From: Akkermansia muciniphila
GTDB lineage: Bacteria > Verrucomicrobiota > Verrucomicrobiia > Verrucomicrobiales > Akkermansiaceae
Assembly (NCBI GenBank): GCA_004557455.1
Contig: SFDX01000006.1
Span: 14,254 to 78,253, forward strand
DNA: 64,000 nucleotides
Direction of reading: 5' to 3'
This document shows, piece after piece, positions 24,728 to 33,256 of the stretch; position 1 is the stretch's first letter, and each line of letters starts with the position of its first letter. The position numbers were made by a program, and so were the translations under genes. Below the pieces are notes generated by a model that did not search any database, was not told the origin of the DNA, and saw only the letters and a program-made list of their open reading frames with translations.

Positions 24728-25744
24728 ATGAATGACCTCACTCAACCGTTTAAGAGATTGCCCGTGGCCTTGGTAGGCACGGGGTCCTACGTTCCGGAGC
24801 GCAAACTCACCAACGCTGACTTGGAGAAGATGGTGGACACCTCCAACGAGTGGATTGTGGAACGCACCGGTATTGAGGAACGCCGCATTGCCGCGCCGGA
24901 CGAGAAGACCAGCGACATGGCCACGAAGGCAGCGCAGCGCGCGCTGGAAGCGGCAGGCATCACGGCCGAGGAGATCGACCTCATCATTGTGGGCACCGTA
25001 ACGCCCGACACCTTCACCCCCTCCACCGCCTGCTATGTGCAGGCCAACCTGGGAGCCGTCAATGCAGCAGCGTTCGATATATCCGCAGCCTGCTCCAGCT
25101 TCCTCTTCGCCATGAAGACGGCGGTGCAGTTCATCGGCTGCGGACAGGCCAAGACCGCGCTCATCATCTCGGCGGAGAAGCTCAGCCACATTGTCAACTG
25201 GGAAGACCGCTCCACCTGCGTACTCTTCGGCGACGGAGCGGGCGCGGCAGTACTCCGCACGGGCACCGGCGAGCCCGGGGACAGTGCCATTCTGGCCTCC
25301 GACATCGGGTCGGACGGCACACTGAGCGACCTGCTGAAGGTACCCGGCGGCGGCTCGGCCATCCCGACCACGGAGGAGAACATCCACGAGAAACTTTACA
25401 CCCTGGCCATGCGCGGCAACGAGGTATTCCGCCACGCCGTGCGCCACATGCAAGAGTCCGCCATCTCGCTCATCAACCGCACGGGTATCGCCCCGGAGAA
25501 CGTGGCTCTGGTCATTCCGCACCAGGCCAACCTGCGCATCATCAATGCGGTTACGGCCCGCATCGGCATCCCGCCGGAGAGAGTGTTCGTGAACCTGCAG
25601 AAATACGGCAACACCTCCGGTGCCGCCTGCGCCATCGCCTTGGATGAGGCTGTGCGCAGCGGGCGTGCAAAGAAAGGCGACATCGTGCTGATGGTCACCT
25701 TCGGTGCCGGACTCACCTGGAGCAGCGCAGCCATCCGCCTGTAA
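24728..25744 (+). CDS. fabH: beta-ketoacyl-ACP synthase III
   Basis: FabH condenses acetyl-CoA with malonyl-ACP to start fatty acid synthesis. The 338-aa protein has the catalytic Cys in ISAACSSFLFA (Cys122), His in PHQANLRI and Asn in GNTSGAA, and begins with VALVGTGSYVPERKLTN. An in-frame extension upstream overlaps the promoter, so ATG 24728 is used. It stands alone rather than in a plsX-fabH-fabD cluster. A hairpin follows the stop. Confidence 0.96.
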   Translation: MNDLTQPFKRLPVALVGTGSYVPERKLTNADLEKMVDTSNEWIVERTGIEERRIAAPDEKTSDMATKAAQRALEAAGITAEEIDLIIVGTVTPDTFTPSTACYVQANLGAVNAAAFDISAACSSFLFAMKTAVQFIGCGQAKTALIISAEKLSHIVNWEDRSTCVLFGDGAGAAVLRTGTGEPGDSAILASDIGSDGTLSDLLKVPGGGSAIPTTEENIHEKLYTLAMRGNEVFRHAVRHMQESAISLINRTGIAPENVALVIPHQANLRIINAVTARIGIPPERVFVNLQKYGNTSGAACAIALDEAVRSGRAKKGDIVLMVTFGAGLTWSSAAIRL

Positions 25745-25776
25745 GCCCCCCGCCACGCCGTGCAGGGGGGCGCAGG
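25745..25776 (+). terminator. hairpin after fabH
   Basis: A 7-bp stem gcccccc/ggggggc directly follows the fabH stop. A second GC-rich hairpin (ccccgcgcgggg) and a run of A follow. There is no T tail, so termination efficiency is uncertain. Confidence 0.45.
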
Positions 25777-25864
25777 CGGCTCCCCGCGCGGGGTGACGGC
25801 CAAAAAAAGATGAGTTTTGAACGCAGCGCGGCGTCGGGGTGTCCCAACCGTTGGACGGAAACGC

Positions 25865-28800
25865 ATGAGTGATAACGCCACAGAACTGATCTACAGCCTG
25901 CAGTACGGCGAAACCCCCGAGCAGACTATCTCGGGTGGCCCCGGCAATCGCTGCATGGCCCTCGTCTCCGGCCGGGAAGCATTCTCCACGCTTTTTCAGT
26001 ATGATATAGCGGTAGGCAGCGCGACCGCCCTGACGCCGGATGACTTCCTGGGCAAGAAAGCTCTGTTCACCGTTACCACTGCAACCCTGAAGGATCAACA
26101 GAAGCACCTATTACAGGTATACGGCATTATCACCTCCGTCTGCGCCACCAAACAGTTCAGCATCTGCAAGGGGAGCACCCTACCCTTCTGGTACGGCATC
26201 ACCATACAACCGCCCTTGGCAGCGGCCTGCTTTTCCCGCAATCGCAGGGCCTACACGGCAGCCGGGTTGCCGCAGGGCAACACGGAGGGGGTGGTCAAGT
26301 ATGTTCTCCGCAGCACGGCGGAGCGCTGGGGCATGCAGGTGGAGTTCGCACAAGCAGCGGACAAGCGACTGCCGAACTTCGTCCAACTGCTGCAAAACGA
26401 TGAAAGCGACTATGACTTCATGGCCGCCGTCATGCGGGCCTGCGGGCTCGGATATCGTATTATATCCACCTATGACGCCAAGAAAAAAACCATCAGCAGT
26501 GTCTTACAGATCGTTGATATGGCGGACAGTATCGCCCAATTCGGGACGGAGACGGTGAGGCTCGTCCACGTCAACAGAAACGTACCGCGCCGGAAACGAA
26601 ACTTGGGCTTTGCACAGGTCGCGGCCGGCAAAGCAGCCTTCCCGGGATACGCAGATGCCTGCAAGGCGAACGGCGGGACGAAAGTCACCATTCCGGATAC
26701 CGCGCAGAATGCACTGGTAGGCTACATAACAGGCAATTCATCCGCCACCGTGGGCTCCGCCTTCCTGCCGATGCACAACAACGCCGCCGTATGCCACGGG
26801 CAGACGGAAAACACTCCCCCCCCCGCCCCGGGAACTCCCGTGGCATGGGACACCGGCTACGGCCAAGGGGACACGGCCACCTACTACGCCACACGCTTCA
26901 AGGTAACGGATGACGGAGGCAAAGGAATCAAACTACTGACCGAGGTGTGGGCCGCGAAACCCTACAGCGAAGGAAACACCGTGCGAGGGCTGGGACGATG
27001 CCCCATGCCCGTACGCCTGAGAGATAACACGGACACCGAGGACGACACCCTCTGCGCCGATCTGTTAGAGCCGCAGAAACAGGCAACCCCGCGTGTACGC
27101 TCCTTCACGGCAGAAGTGGTGAGCCCCGCCAACCACGCAGGATCGGTGCGGAATCTCTGTCTCGTTCGTGAAATCGGATCCATTGACAGCACCTCTAATG
27201 AATTTTGGGTAGAACTCGGCTCCGCCTTTGCAGATAACGGTGCCGGCATCTACACCCGCCCGCGCAAAGGAAACATCCTCTTCTGCCGCTACGGCGGGGA
27301 TTTCAGCCTACCCACGGCACTCTGCAGTCTTTACCGAGAGGGAAACACCATGCCGAGTACCAACACGGCCGGCACATCTGACAAAGCCGACACCACGCCC
27401 GATTCTCCCTGCACCCTGACCATACGCAACCGCTCGTATAACGACAGCGGCGATGCGAGCATACCGGACGGCGAGCCGGAGAAATTCTCCCGTCCACGCT
27501 CGGTCTATGACCTACGGAGCTCGAAAATCAAGTGCAGCCAGATTCAATTGGTGAGCAAAGATAACGAAATCTCCCCCAACACCAACACGAGGGACAAACT
27601 GGGGCTGCGGAATGCATCGCTCTCCTACAGCATGGGCACAATGACCGAGACCCTCCTCTCCTTGGGCACCGGGAAATGCACCGTCGGCACCACCATGGCT
27701 GAACCCTGGATCGAGTTTGCCAAAGGTGTCACCAAGCCCAAGCGTCCTAATTTCCAAGGTATTAACATTTTCTCAGAGCAAGACACACTGCAACAGGCCT
27801 CCGGTTGTCAAATTATCAATGCGGGCGGAAGCATCACCATTACGGCGGCCATGGGAATTAACCTGCGCGTGGGGCGTTGCTGCATCTCGATTACGGAATA
27901 CGGCATCGAGATCTCAACCAACTGGGGCTGGGTCAACAACCCCGGGGCCGAAAAAATCTTCCACACGGAGGAAAATCGAGAGAAAATAGTCGCGAGCAAC
28001 GAGGGCTTCATCAGAAAACTCAATAACACCCTAGCCTTAGATCAGCGAGGGGTGAATCTGGGCGGTACGGCGGTGACCTACATGGCACTGAACAATGCTA
28101 CCTTCTCGACTCTGCTCGGGGCTTCGTTCAGCATGAATAACTACTCGGTGACATCCTCTGCCCCCACAATCAGAAACACAGTGGGTGCCAATTTCTTTGA
28201 CACCCTTATCAATATCGGCATACTGCTCTCCTCCGAGATTCCGGAGATGTTCGGGCAGACGGAAACAAATGACCGACTGGTTGACGATAGTAAAAAGAAA
28301 CGTGTGGCAGAAGACGTAATGAAGTACAGCATGTACATCCTGCGCCACTTCTTCTGCCAGGCCCTGCCGCTCATCGGTGTTGCGACAAGTCTGTCCGAAA
28401 TCGTCAAATCCTTCTTTTCCATCAAAGGAACGACCCTCAAACTGGCACCGAGTGGCATCCAGCTCAGCAGTGACAAATCGTACGTAGAGGCTATTAATAA
28501 TTACGTGTACACCTTCCCGCTCTCCGGCTATCGAGCCATTGCCGGGCAACTGCTGGGAGCCCCCACCCTGAAATTATTCCACAAATTAGCCCGCCGCTTT
28601 TCCACGAATCAAGAGACAATCGACTCCTTCAGCGTGAATGTCAAGAACATCACGAAACAAACAATCAACGCCACGGAGGAGAATCGCATCGGCCACGCGG
28701 GCGAGGCAAAGCTAACGGAAGAGCATGTTGCGGTCAACGAGCAGGAAGCCGGGGTCGATGACTCCGAGTCCGTTGTGGAGGATGATGACTCGAACATCGA

Positions 28801-28942
28801 TCACGAGGAGGCCGAGGTGAATGAGCAGGAGCAGTCCCTCACCAACTCGGAGGTCAATGCCCAGCACTCCGCGCAGTCCGGCGTCCGAACGGAAAGAGAG
28901 CAGGTCAACACAACAACATCGGCAATTCACACAAACGTATAA
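25865..28942 (+). CDS. giant VgrG-like spike protein 1
   Basis: A 1025-aa protein whose architecture follows VgrG/phage gp27-gp5 spikes. An N-terminal gp27-like part includes LLQNDESDYDFMAAVMRACG near residue 180, the place of the VgrG ESD-F motif. An OB-fold-like part runs from about residue 447 (FWVELGSAFADNGAGIYTRP then KGNILFCRYGGDFSLPTAL). A beta-helix-like part at about 632-690 reads INIFSEQDTLQQASGCQIIN. A long extension follows, ending in about twelve heptads rich in Glu/Asp/Gln (AVNEQEA, GVDDSES, VVEDDDS). ATG 25865 starts at MSDNATELIYSLQYG, matching its paralogues. It is gene 1 of a four-gene operon. No sheath, tube or baseplate genes lie nearby. Confidence 0.75.
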   Translation: MSDNATELIYSLQYGETPEQTISGGPGNRCMALVSGREAFSTLFQYDIAVGSATALTPDDFLGKKALFTVTTATLKDQQKHLLQVYGIITSVCATKQFSICKGSTLPFWYGITIQPPLAAACFSRNRRAYTAAGLPQGNTEGVVKYVLRSTAERWGMQVEFAQAADKRLPNFVQLLQNDESDYDFMAAVMRACGLGYRIISTYDAKKKTISSVLQIVDMADSIAQFGTETVRLVHVNRNVPRRKRNLGFAQVAAGKAAFPGYADACKANGGTKVTIPDTAQNALVGYITGNSSATVGSAFLPMHNNAAVCHGQTENTPPPAPGTPVAWDTGYGQGDTATYYATRFKVTDDGGKGIKLLTEVWAAKPYSEGNTVRGLGRCPMPVRLRDNTDTEDDTLCADLLEPQKQATPRVRSFTAEVVSPANHAGSVRNLCLVREIGSIDSTSNEFWVELGSAFADNGAGIYTRPRKGNILFCRYGGDFSLPTALCSLYREGNTMPSTNTAGTSDKADTTPDSPCTLTIRNRSYNDSGDASIPDGEPEKFSRPRSVYDLRSSKIKCSQIQLVSKDNEISPNTNTRDKLGLRNASLSYSMGTMTETLLSLGTGKCTVGTTMAEPWIEFAKGVTKPKRPNFQGINIFSEQDTLQQASGCQIINAGGSITITAAMGINLRVGRCCISITEYGIEISTNWGWVNNPGAEKIFHTEENREKIVASNEGFIRKLNNTLALDQRGVNLGGTAVTYMALNNATFSTLLGASFSMNNYSVTSSAPTIRNTVGANFFDTLINIGILLSSEIPEMFGQTETNDRLVDDSKKKRVAEDVMKYSMYILRHFFCQALPLIGVATSLSEIVKSFFSIKGTTLKLAPSGIQLSSDKSYVEAINNYVYTFPLSGYRAIAGQLLGAPTLKLFHKLARRFSTNQETIDSFSVNVKNITKQTINATEENRIGHAGEAKLTEEHVAVNEQEAGVDDSESVVEDDDSNIDHEEAEVNEQEQSLTNSEVNAQHSAQSGVRTEREQVNTTTSAIHTNV

Positions 28943-28948
28943 TATATC

Positions 28949-30151
28949 ATGAGCTGGAACGGAGAACAATGGAGCAAACCCCTTATTTTTGCTGATAAAA
29001 GCAGCATAGAGGACCTGATCCGAGCGAAAGGCTATGAACTCCCGGAGCACGTAGAATCTCTGCTGCCGACCCCGAAGATCAGCGGTGAGTTATTTCTGAG
29101 CATACTGTGCCAGACCGGATACACGGAGGAGGCGGTCAAGCTACTCGCCTGCATGATCAACCCACGCGTGGGCCTCTGGTGGGTTATTCGTTGCTACGAT
29201 GCCGTTAAGGAAGATATACGGAATGATTTTGCCAGAGATGGAAAGACACCTGCGCAGCGTCGCGCCGCCAAGGTGGATGCCATGGTGGAGGAACTCACGG
29301 ACACGAGTGATATTGACAAATTGGTGGAGGAACACAAGGCTTTTATGGCCGATGCCGAGGCCAAGATCAAGGCAGAAGCGGAAGCGGCCAAACCCGTCAA
29401 CCCCGCCGAGGCCATCATGAACGAAATCACCCAAATCTTGGAGGATATACGCAAACTGGACATCCCGGCGGAGATGAAACTACCCCCCACCCCGGAAACG
29501 GAGGTGGCATTCAAGCAATTCGAGGCAGATTTAACATCTGCCATCAAGCAGAGTATGGCTGCCATTCTCCCCGCCGAGGAAGCACCGATGCCGCCGGAGA
29601 TGGAGCGCATCAGCGGTGACAACATTTTTGCAAAACTGAAGGAGAAGACAGACCGCGTCAAACCCGCGATTGACAAGGAAATGGGCAAGTACTTTCCGCT
29701 CAAACTCAAGGGCCTGCCCAAGCCGCCCTCACAGACAAGCCTGCGCGCCGCTGTGGACGCCGCCCGCCGTTGGTTGTTAGTGCCCTCCGACGAAAACGGA
29801 CGCTTGGCCTGCAATGCCGCCATCAAGGCGAAAAGCGGCCCGGAAAGCATGCTTGCCTACGCCGCATTCTGGAGCTCGGCTGTTATGGTAACCGAAACAG
29901 GAGAAGTCCCCGGTAACCGAGCACTTCCTCCCATCGGCTTCACCGGTGTCCTCAGCCAACTGGCGCAAGAGGAAGGCGGCGACTTGGACTACGATGCGCG
30001 CTACCTGCTCTTCCTGCGCCTTGGATTGGAATGCGCCACCGGCACCAGCACCTGGGACATCAACGCGCGGGAGACCGAACACCCCAAGGTCCCCGCACCC
30101 ACAACCACCGACAACCCCTGGGTTCGGCAGGGCTTCGGCAGAGAACAATAA
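28949..30151 (+). CDS. DUF6931-like protein with coiled-coil insert, 400 aa
   Basis: The N-terminal part (GYTEEAVKLLACMINPRVGLWWVIRCYDAV) and the C-terminal part (AARRWLLVPSDENGRLACNA, LAYAAFWSSAVMVTETG) resemble DUF6931 proteins, a family I recall near secretion-type spike genes; this assignment is from memory and was not searched. Between them, about residues 100-260, lies a Lys/Glu/Ala-rich probable coiled coil with Pro-rich linkers. No signal peptide or membrane segment is seen. It starts 6 bases after the first VgrG-like gene and ends 12 bases before the second, so an adaptor, chaperone or loading role for the spikes is likely but unproven. Confidence 0.65.
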   Translation: MSWNGEQWSKPLIFADKSSIEDLIRAKGYELPEHVESLLPTPKISGELFLSILCQTGYTEEAVKLLACMINPRVGLWWVIRCYDAVKEDIRNDFARDGKTPAQRRAAKVDAMVEELTDTSDIDKLVEEHKAFMADAEAKIKAEAEAAKPVNPAEAIMNEITQILEDIRKLDIPAEMKLPPTPETEVAFKQFEADLTSAIKQSMAAILPAEEAPMPPEMERISGDNIFAKLKEKTDRVKPAIDKEMGKYFPLKLKGLPKPPSQTSLRAAVDAARRWLLVPSDENGRLACNAAIKAKSGPESMLAYAAFWSSAVMVTETGEVPGNRALPPIGFTGVLSQLAQEEGGDLDYDARYLLFLRLGLECATGTSTWDINARETEHPKVPAPTTTDNPWVRQGFGREQ

Positions 30152-30163
30152 CCGACCACCCCG

Positions 30164-33100
30164 ATGGCTGATTCCACCCGGCTTTGCTACGATCTCTTCC
30201 TGAACGGTACGCTGTACAGCGACTCCGGCACGAATAACAGCATCTTCCTGATCAGCGGCTCCGATGAAATTTCCGCCCTCTTCCGCTACATCGTGCTGCT
30301 CGGTATGCCGACCGACACTGTGGATACGGATATGGAGGCATTGTTGGGTAAAAAAGCATGCCTGCGCATAGCGGCGGGTACACCCTCTCGTGAGACAAGC
30401 CTGCTGGATGTCTGCGGCATTGTCACCTCGATAGCGGCTACACAGCAATATAAAGTTTGCACGGCAGGTAAGAGCTGGTATCGCCTCACCATCATGCCCG
30501 CCATGGCTGCGGGATGCTTTACGAGCAACATAACGGTATACAACAAAGAATCCCTGCCGACGGACACGGAAAGCAACATGCCCGTCCGTACGCTGCAATG
30601 TTTGGCAAATGCCATGGGGATGCAACTCCACATCTCCGACAACGCCCGCAAACGCCTACCCGACCTGCTGCAACTGACGCAGAACGGCGAGAGCGATTAC
30701 AACTTCTTTGCACGCATCCTGCGCACATTCGGACTCGGTTATATCGTCAGCACGGTATATTCCAAAGTTAATGAATACAGCGAGCCCTACAAGGATTGGC
30801 AGGCCTGCGTGAATGTGCTCGATATGACCGACTCCCTCGACCTGCCGAGCGATACGAAGCTATCCGTGCGCTACAGCGCCACCAGAGCTCCCTACTACAA
30901 GCGAGAAGTTACCTACCCGACGAGCTCCGCACGCGCCGACTACGGTCAGACACCCGCTGCCGCCACGGCGGGGCAAGTATACACCGTCGATGCCTACCAA
31001 GACCAGATAACGCAAAACATCACAAAAGCCACACCTAGCTACCCCGGCGACTGCTTTCCGGCGGCTCATGCCGTGGGTGCGGCCTTCCATGCCTCGCTCA
31101 GCAATATGGCTGTGAAGGTAGGCTGCACGGCCGCTTGGGACGATACCTGCCAATCTCCGGACAAGAGTAGCTATTTGGTCACTAAAATCAAGTGGAGCGA
31201 CACTCAAAAAACGACCCTAACAAGTGAAATATGGGGACGCTGCACCCCACAGGAGCCACTCAAGGGTGCCGGCATCAGCCCCTACCCTGTAAACCCGATT
31301 CTCGCGCCTGATTGCGAAGATGACGACATGGAGGCGGAATTGCTCCCCGTATCTACCGAAACAGCACCTGCCCCGCGCACCTTCACCGCCCGAGTATGCC
31401 AACGTGCCAACTACAGCGGCTCCATCCGCGACCTCTGCCTGGTGCAGGAAATCCGCAAGAAGGACGACAAGAACGCCAACCAAATCTGGGTAGAGGTCAC
31501 CTCCCCCTTTGCCGATGCCGGCAGCGGCATCCATGTTCGCTATCGCGAGGGCGATATCCTGCTCTGCGAGGATCGCGGAGACCTCAGTATACCCGTGGTG
31601 CTTACCTCCCTCTATTGCATGGGTAACGCCCTGCCCGACACCACAATGATCGGCATCTCGGAGGAGGGTGAAGTGACGGATGGAAAGTTTAAGAACAAAC
31701 ACACGGACTACACGAGCAACGATGAGGCCGCCATCATCATCACCAACCGCAGACACACAGACACGGAAGCGACTGATACAGAACCGGCGAAATTTGAAGA
31801 TGAAACGGTTACCTCCACCTCGTACGTCACGCGGCCCATCTCCGTTCACGACCTGAGAGAATCGAAGAACACACCGAAGTGCAGCCAGATTCGCCTGGCA
31901 TCCGGAGACAACGGCATCGAGGCCGATGACGCCGATAAGGATTGTTCACTGCCGCTGAGCGAGGCCTCGGGGGCGTTCAGCTACCTGAGCACTCCGGAAA
32001 CATTCATCAACTTTGCGGCAGGCACCTCAACGGCCATGTCACTGACATCAAACGATGAGACCGCAGAAAAAGTATACCGCCGCCAGTACGATCGCAAGAG
32101 ATTCCGTGGCATCAGCATGTACGCCGAGCAGGACCTGCTGCAGCAATCTGCTGATTCACAAATCATCAACGCCGGCGGGGTGATCAATATCGTTGCGGCG
32201 GAGAGCATCAAGCTCACCGTGGGCCGAAACTCCATCAGCATCGCGGAAAAGGGAATCACCGTTCTCAACGCCTTCGGCTGGGTCGATAACCCGGGGGCAC
32301 TGAATCTTTATAACAAAAAAGCACCGGAATCCTCGCATGCCTCCAAGCAGCCCTTCGTTCGCAAGTTGAATAATATGATTTCCATCAGCCAAAAGGGCAT
32401 CTTGGTTTCCGGTCCGTCCATTCTCTCCCAGACCCTCAATAACCTCTTGTTGACGACCTACCTCGGAAGTCGGCTCTCGATGAATAACACCGAGCTCAAT
32501 CACGTCACTCCCTCACTGTCGTTCACAGGCGGAGCCTCGCTGGCCGGCACCATTGAGAAAACAATCAAATTTGCCGTCGGCGAGGTAGGTGAAGCGTTGG
32601 GAGACACAGGCTCGGCCGTTACGCAGGCAGGGCTGGCTCTGTATACCTTCGGTTCTAACATGGTCGGGCTCTTCCGAGGCGGCTTTGTCGATGGTATCAA
32701 GAAACTCTTCCTTCCCTTCCTGGATCTCTTCCGTATTGATGGCAGTTACATGCAGCTCACCCCGGACATGCTGCATTTCAGCAGCACGGATATTTTCCTC
32801 GAAGGTGCCAAAAACTACCTGTACACCAACCCGATTTCCGGCTACCGCGCCATGGCGAGCAGCCTATGGGGCCCCGCCACCTTTGCCTTGGCACATTGCT
32901 TCTCCCCCGCTGCTGTTTCGCAGGATCTCACCAAACGTAAGATCAAGTCCTTTGAGCAGATAGAGAACTCACTGAGTGATGGAGAACTCTTCGGCAAAGC
33001 GAAGACAAAAGCCCTGTCCGAGGAGGATGTGTACGTTGCCCAAAGGGAGGCCGCCGTTCAGGAGGAAGAGGCAAACGTGCTGGCAGGCGACCATGCCATA

Positions 33101-33244
33101 GATCGGAACGAATCACAGGTGCTCAACAACCAAGAACAGGCTCGGGAGTCGGAGAGCAGCGGCGTCCGCAATGATACCTCATCTGTTCACAGCCAAGCCT
33201 CAGCAACGAACCAAAACACCGCAGGTGTCGTCGTCACCCAATAA
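30164..33244 (+). CDS. giant VgrG-like spike protein 2
   Basis: A 1026-aa paralogue of the proteins at 25.9 and 33.3 kb. Shared blocks occur in the same order: LTQNGESDYNFFARILRTFG (gp27-like part), IWVEVTSPFADAGSGIHVRY from about residue 438 (OB-fold-like), SVHDLRESKNTPKCSQIRL, and ISMYAEQDLLQQSADSQIIN at about 648 (beta-helix start). The C-terminal extension contains Gly/Ala-rich hydrophobic stretches around residues 780-850, then an acidic heptad tail (VAQREAAVQEEEANV). The different extensions of the three paralogues could carry different effector or receptor functions. It starts 12 bases after the DUF6931-like gene. Confidence 0.75.
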   Translation: MADSTRLCYDLFLNGTLYSDSGTNNSIFLISGSDEISALFRYIVLLGMPTDTVDTDMEALLGKKACLRIAAGTPSRETSLLDVCGIVTSIAATQQYKVCTAGKSWYRLTIMPAMAAGCFTSNITVYNKESLPTDTESNMPVRTLQCLANAMGMQLHISDNARKRLPDLLQLTQNGESDYNFFARILRTFGLGYIVSTVYSKVNEYSEPYKDWQACVNVLDMTDSLDLPSDTKLSVRYSATRAPYYKREVTYPTSSARADYGQTPAAATAGQVYTVDAYQDQITQNITKATPSYPGDCFPAAHAVGAAFHASLSNMAVKVGCTAAWDDTCQSPDKSSYLVTKIKWSDTQKTTLTSEIWGRCTPQEPLKGAGISPYPVNPILAPDCEDDDMEAELLPVSTETAPAPRTFTARVCQRANYSGSIRDLCLVQEIRKKDDKNANQIWVEVTSPFADAGSGIHVRYREGDILLCEDRGDLSIPVVLTSLYCMGNALPDTTMIGISEEGEVTDGKFKNKHTDYTSNDEAAIIITNRRHTDTEATDTEPAKFEDETVTSTSYVTRPISVHDLRESKNTPKCSQIRLASGDNGIEADDADKDCSLPLSEASGAFSYLSTPETFINFAAGTSTAMSLTSNDETAEKVYRRQYDRKRFRGISMYAEQDLLQQSADSQIINAGGVINIVAAESIKLTVGRNSISIAEKGITVLNAFGWVDNPGALNLYNKKAPESSHASKQPFVRKLNNMISISQKGILVSGPSILSQTLNNLLLTTYLGSRLSMNNTELNHVTPSLSFTGGASLAGTIEKTIKFAVGEVGEALGDTGSAVTQAGLALYTFGSNMVGLFRGGFVDGIKKLFLPFLDLFRIDGSYMQLTPDMLHFSSTDIFLEGAKNYLYTNPISGYRAMASSLWGPATFALAHCFSPAAVSQDLTKRKIKSFEQIENSLSDGELFGKAKTKALSEEDVYVAQREAAVQEEEANVLAGDHAIDRNESQVLNNQEQARESESSGVRNDTSSVHSQASATNQNTAGVVVTQ

Positions 33245-33256
33245 TTTATCCTTGCC

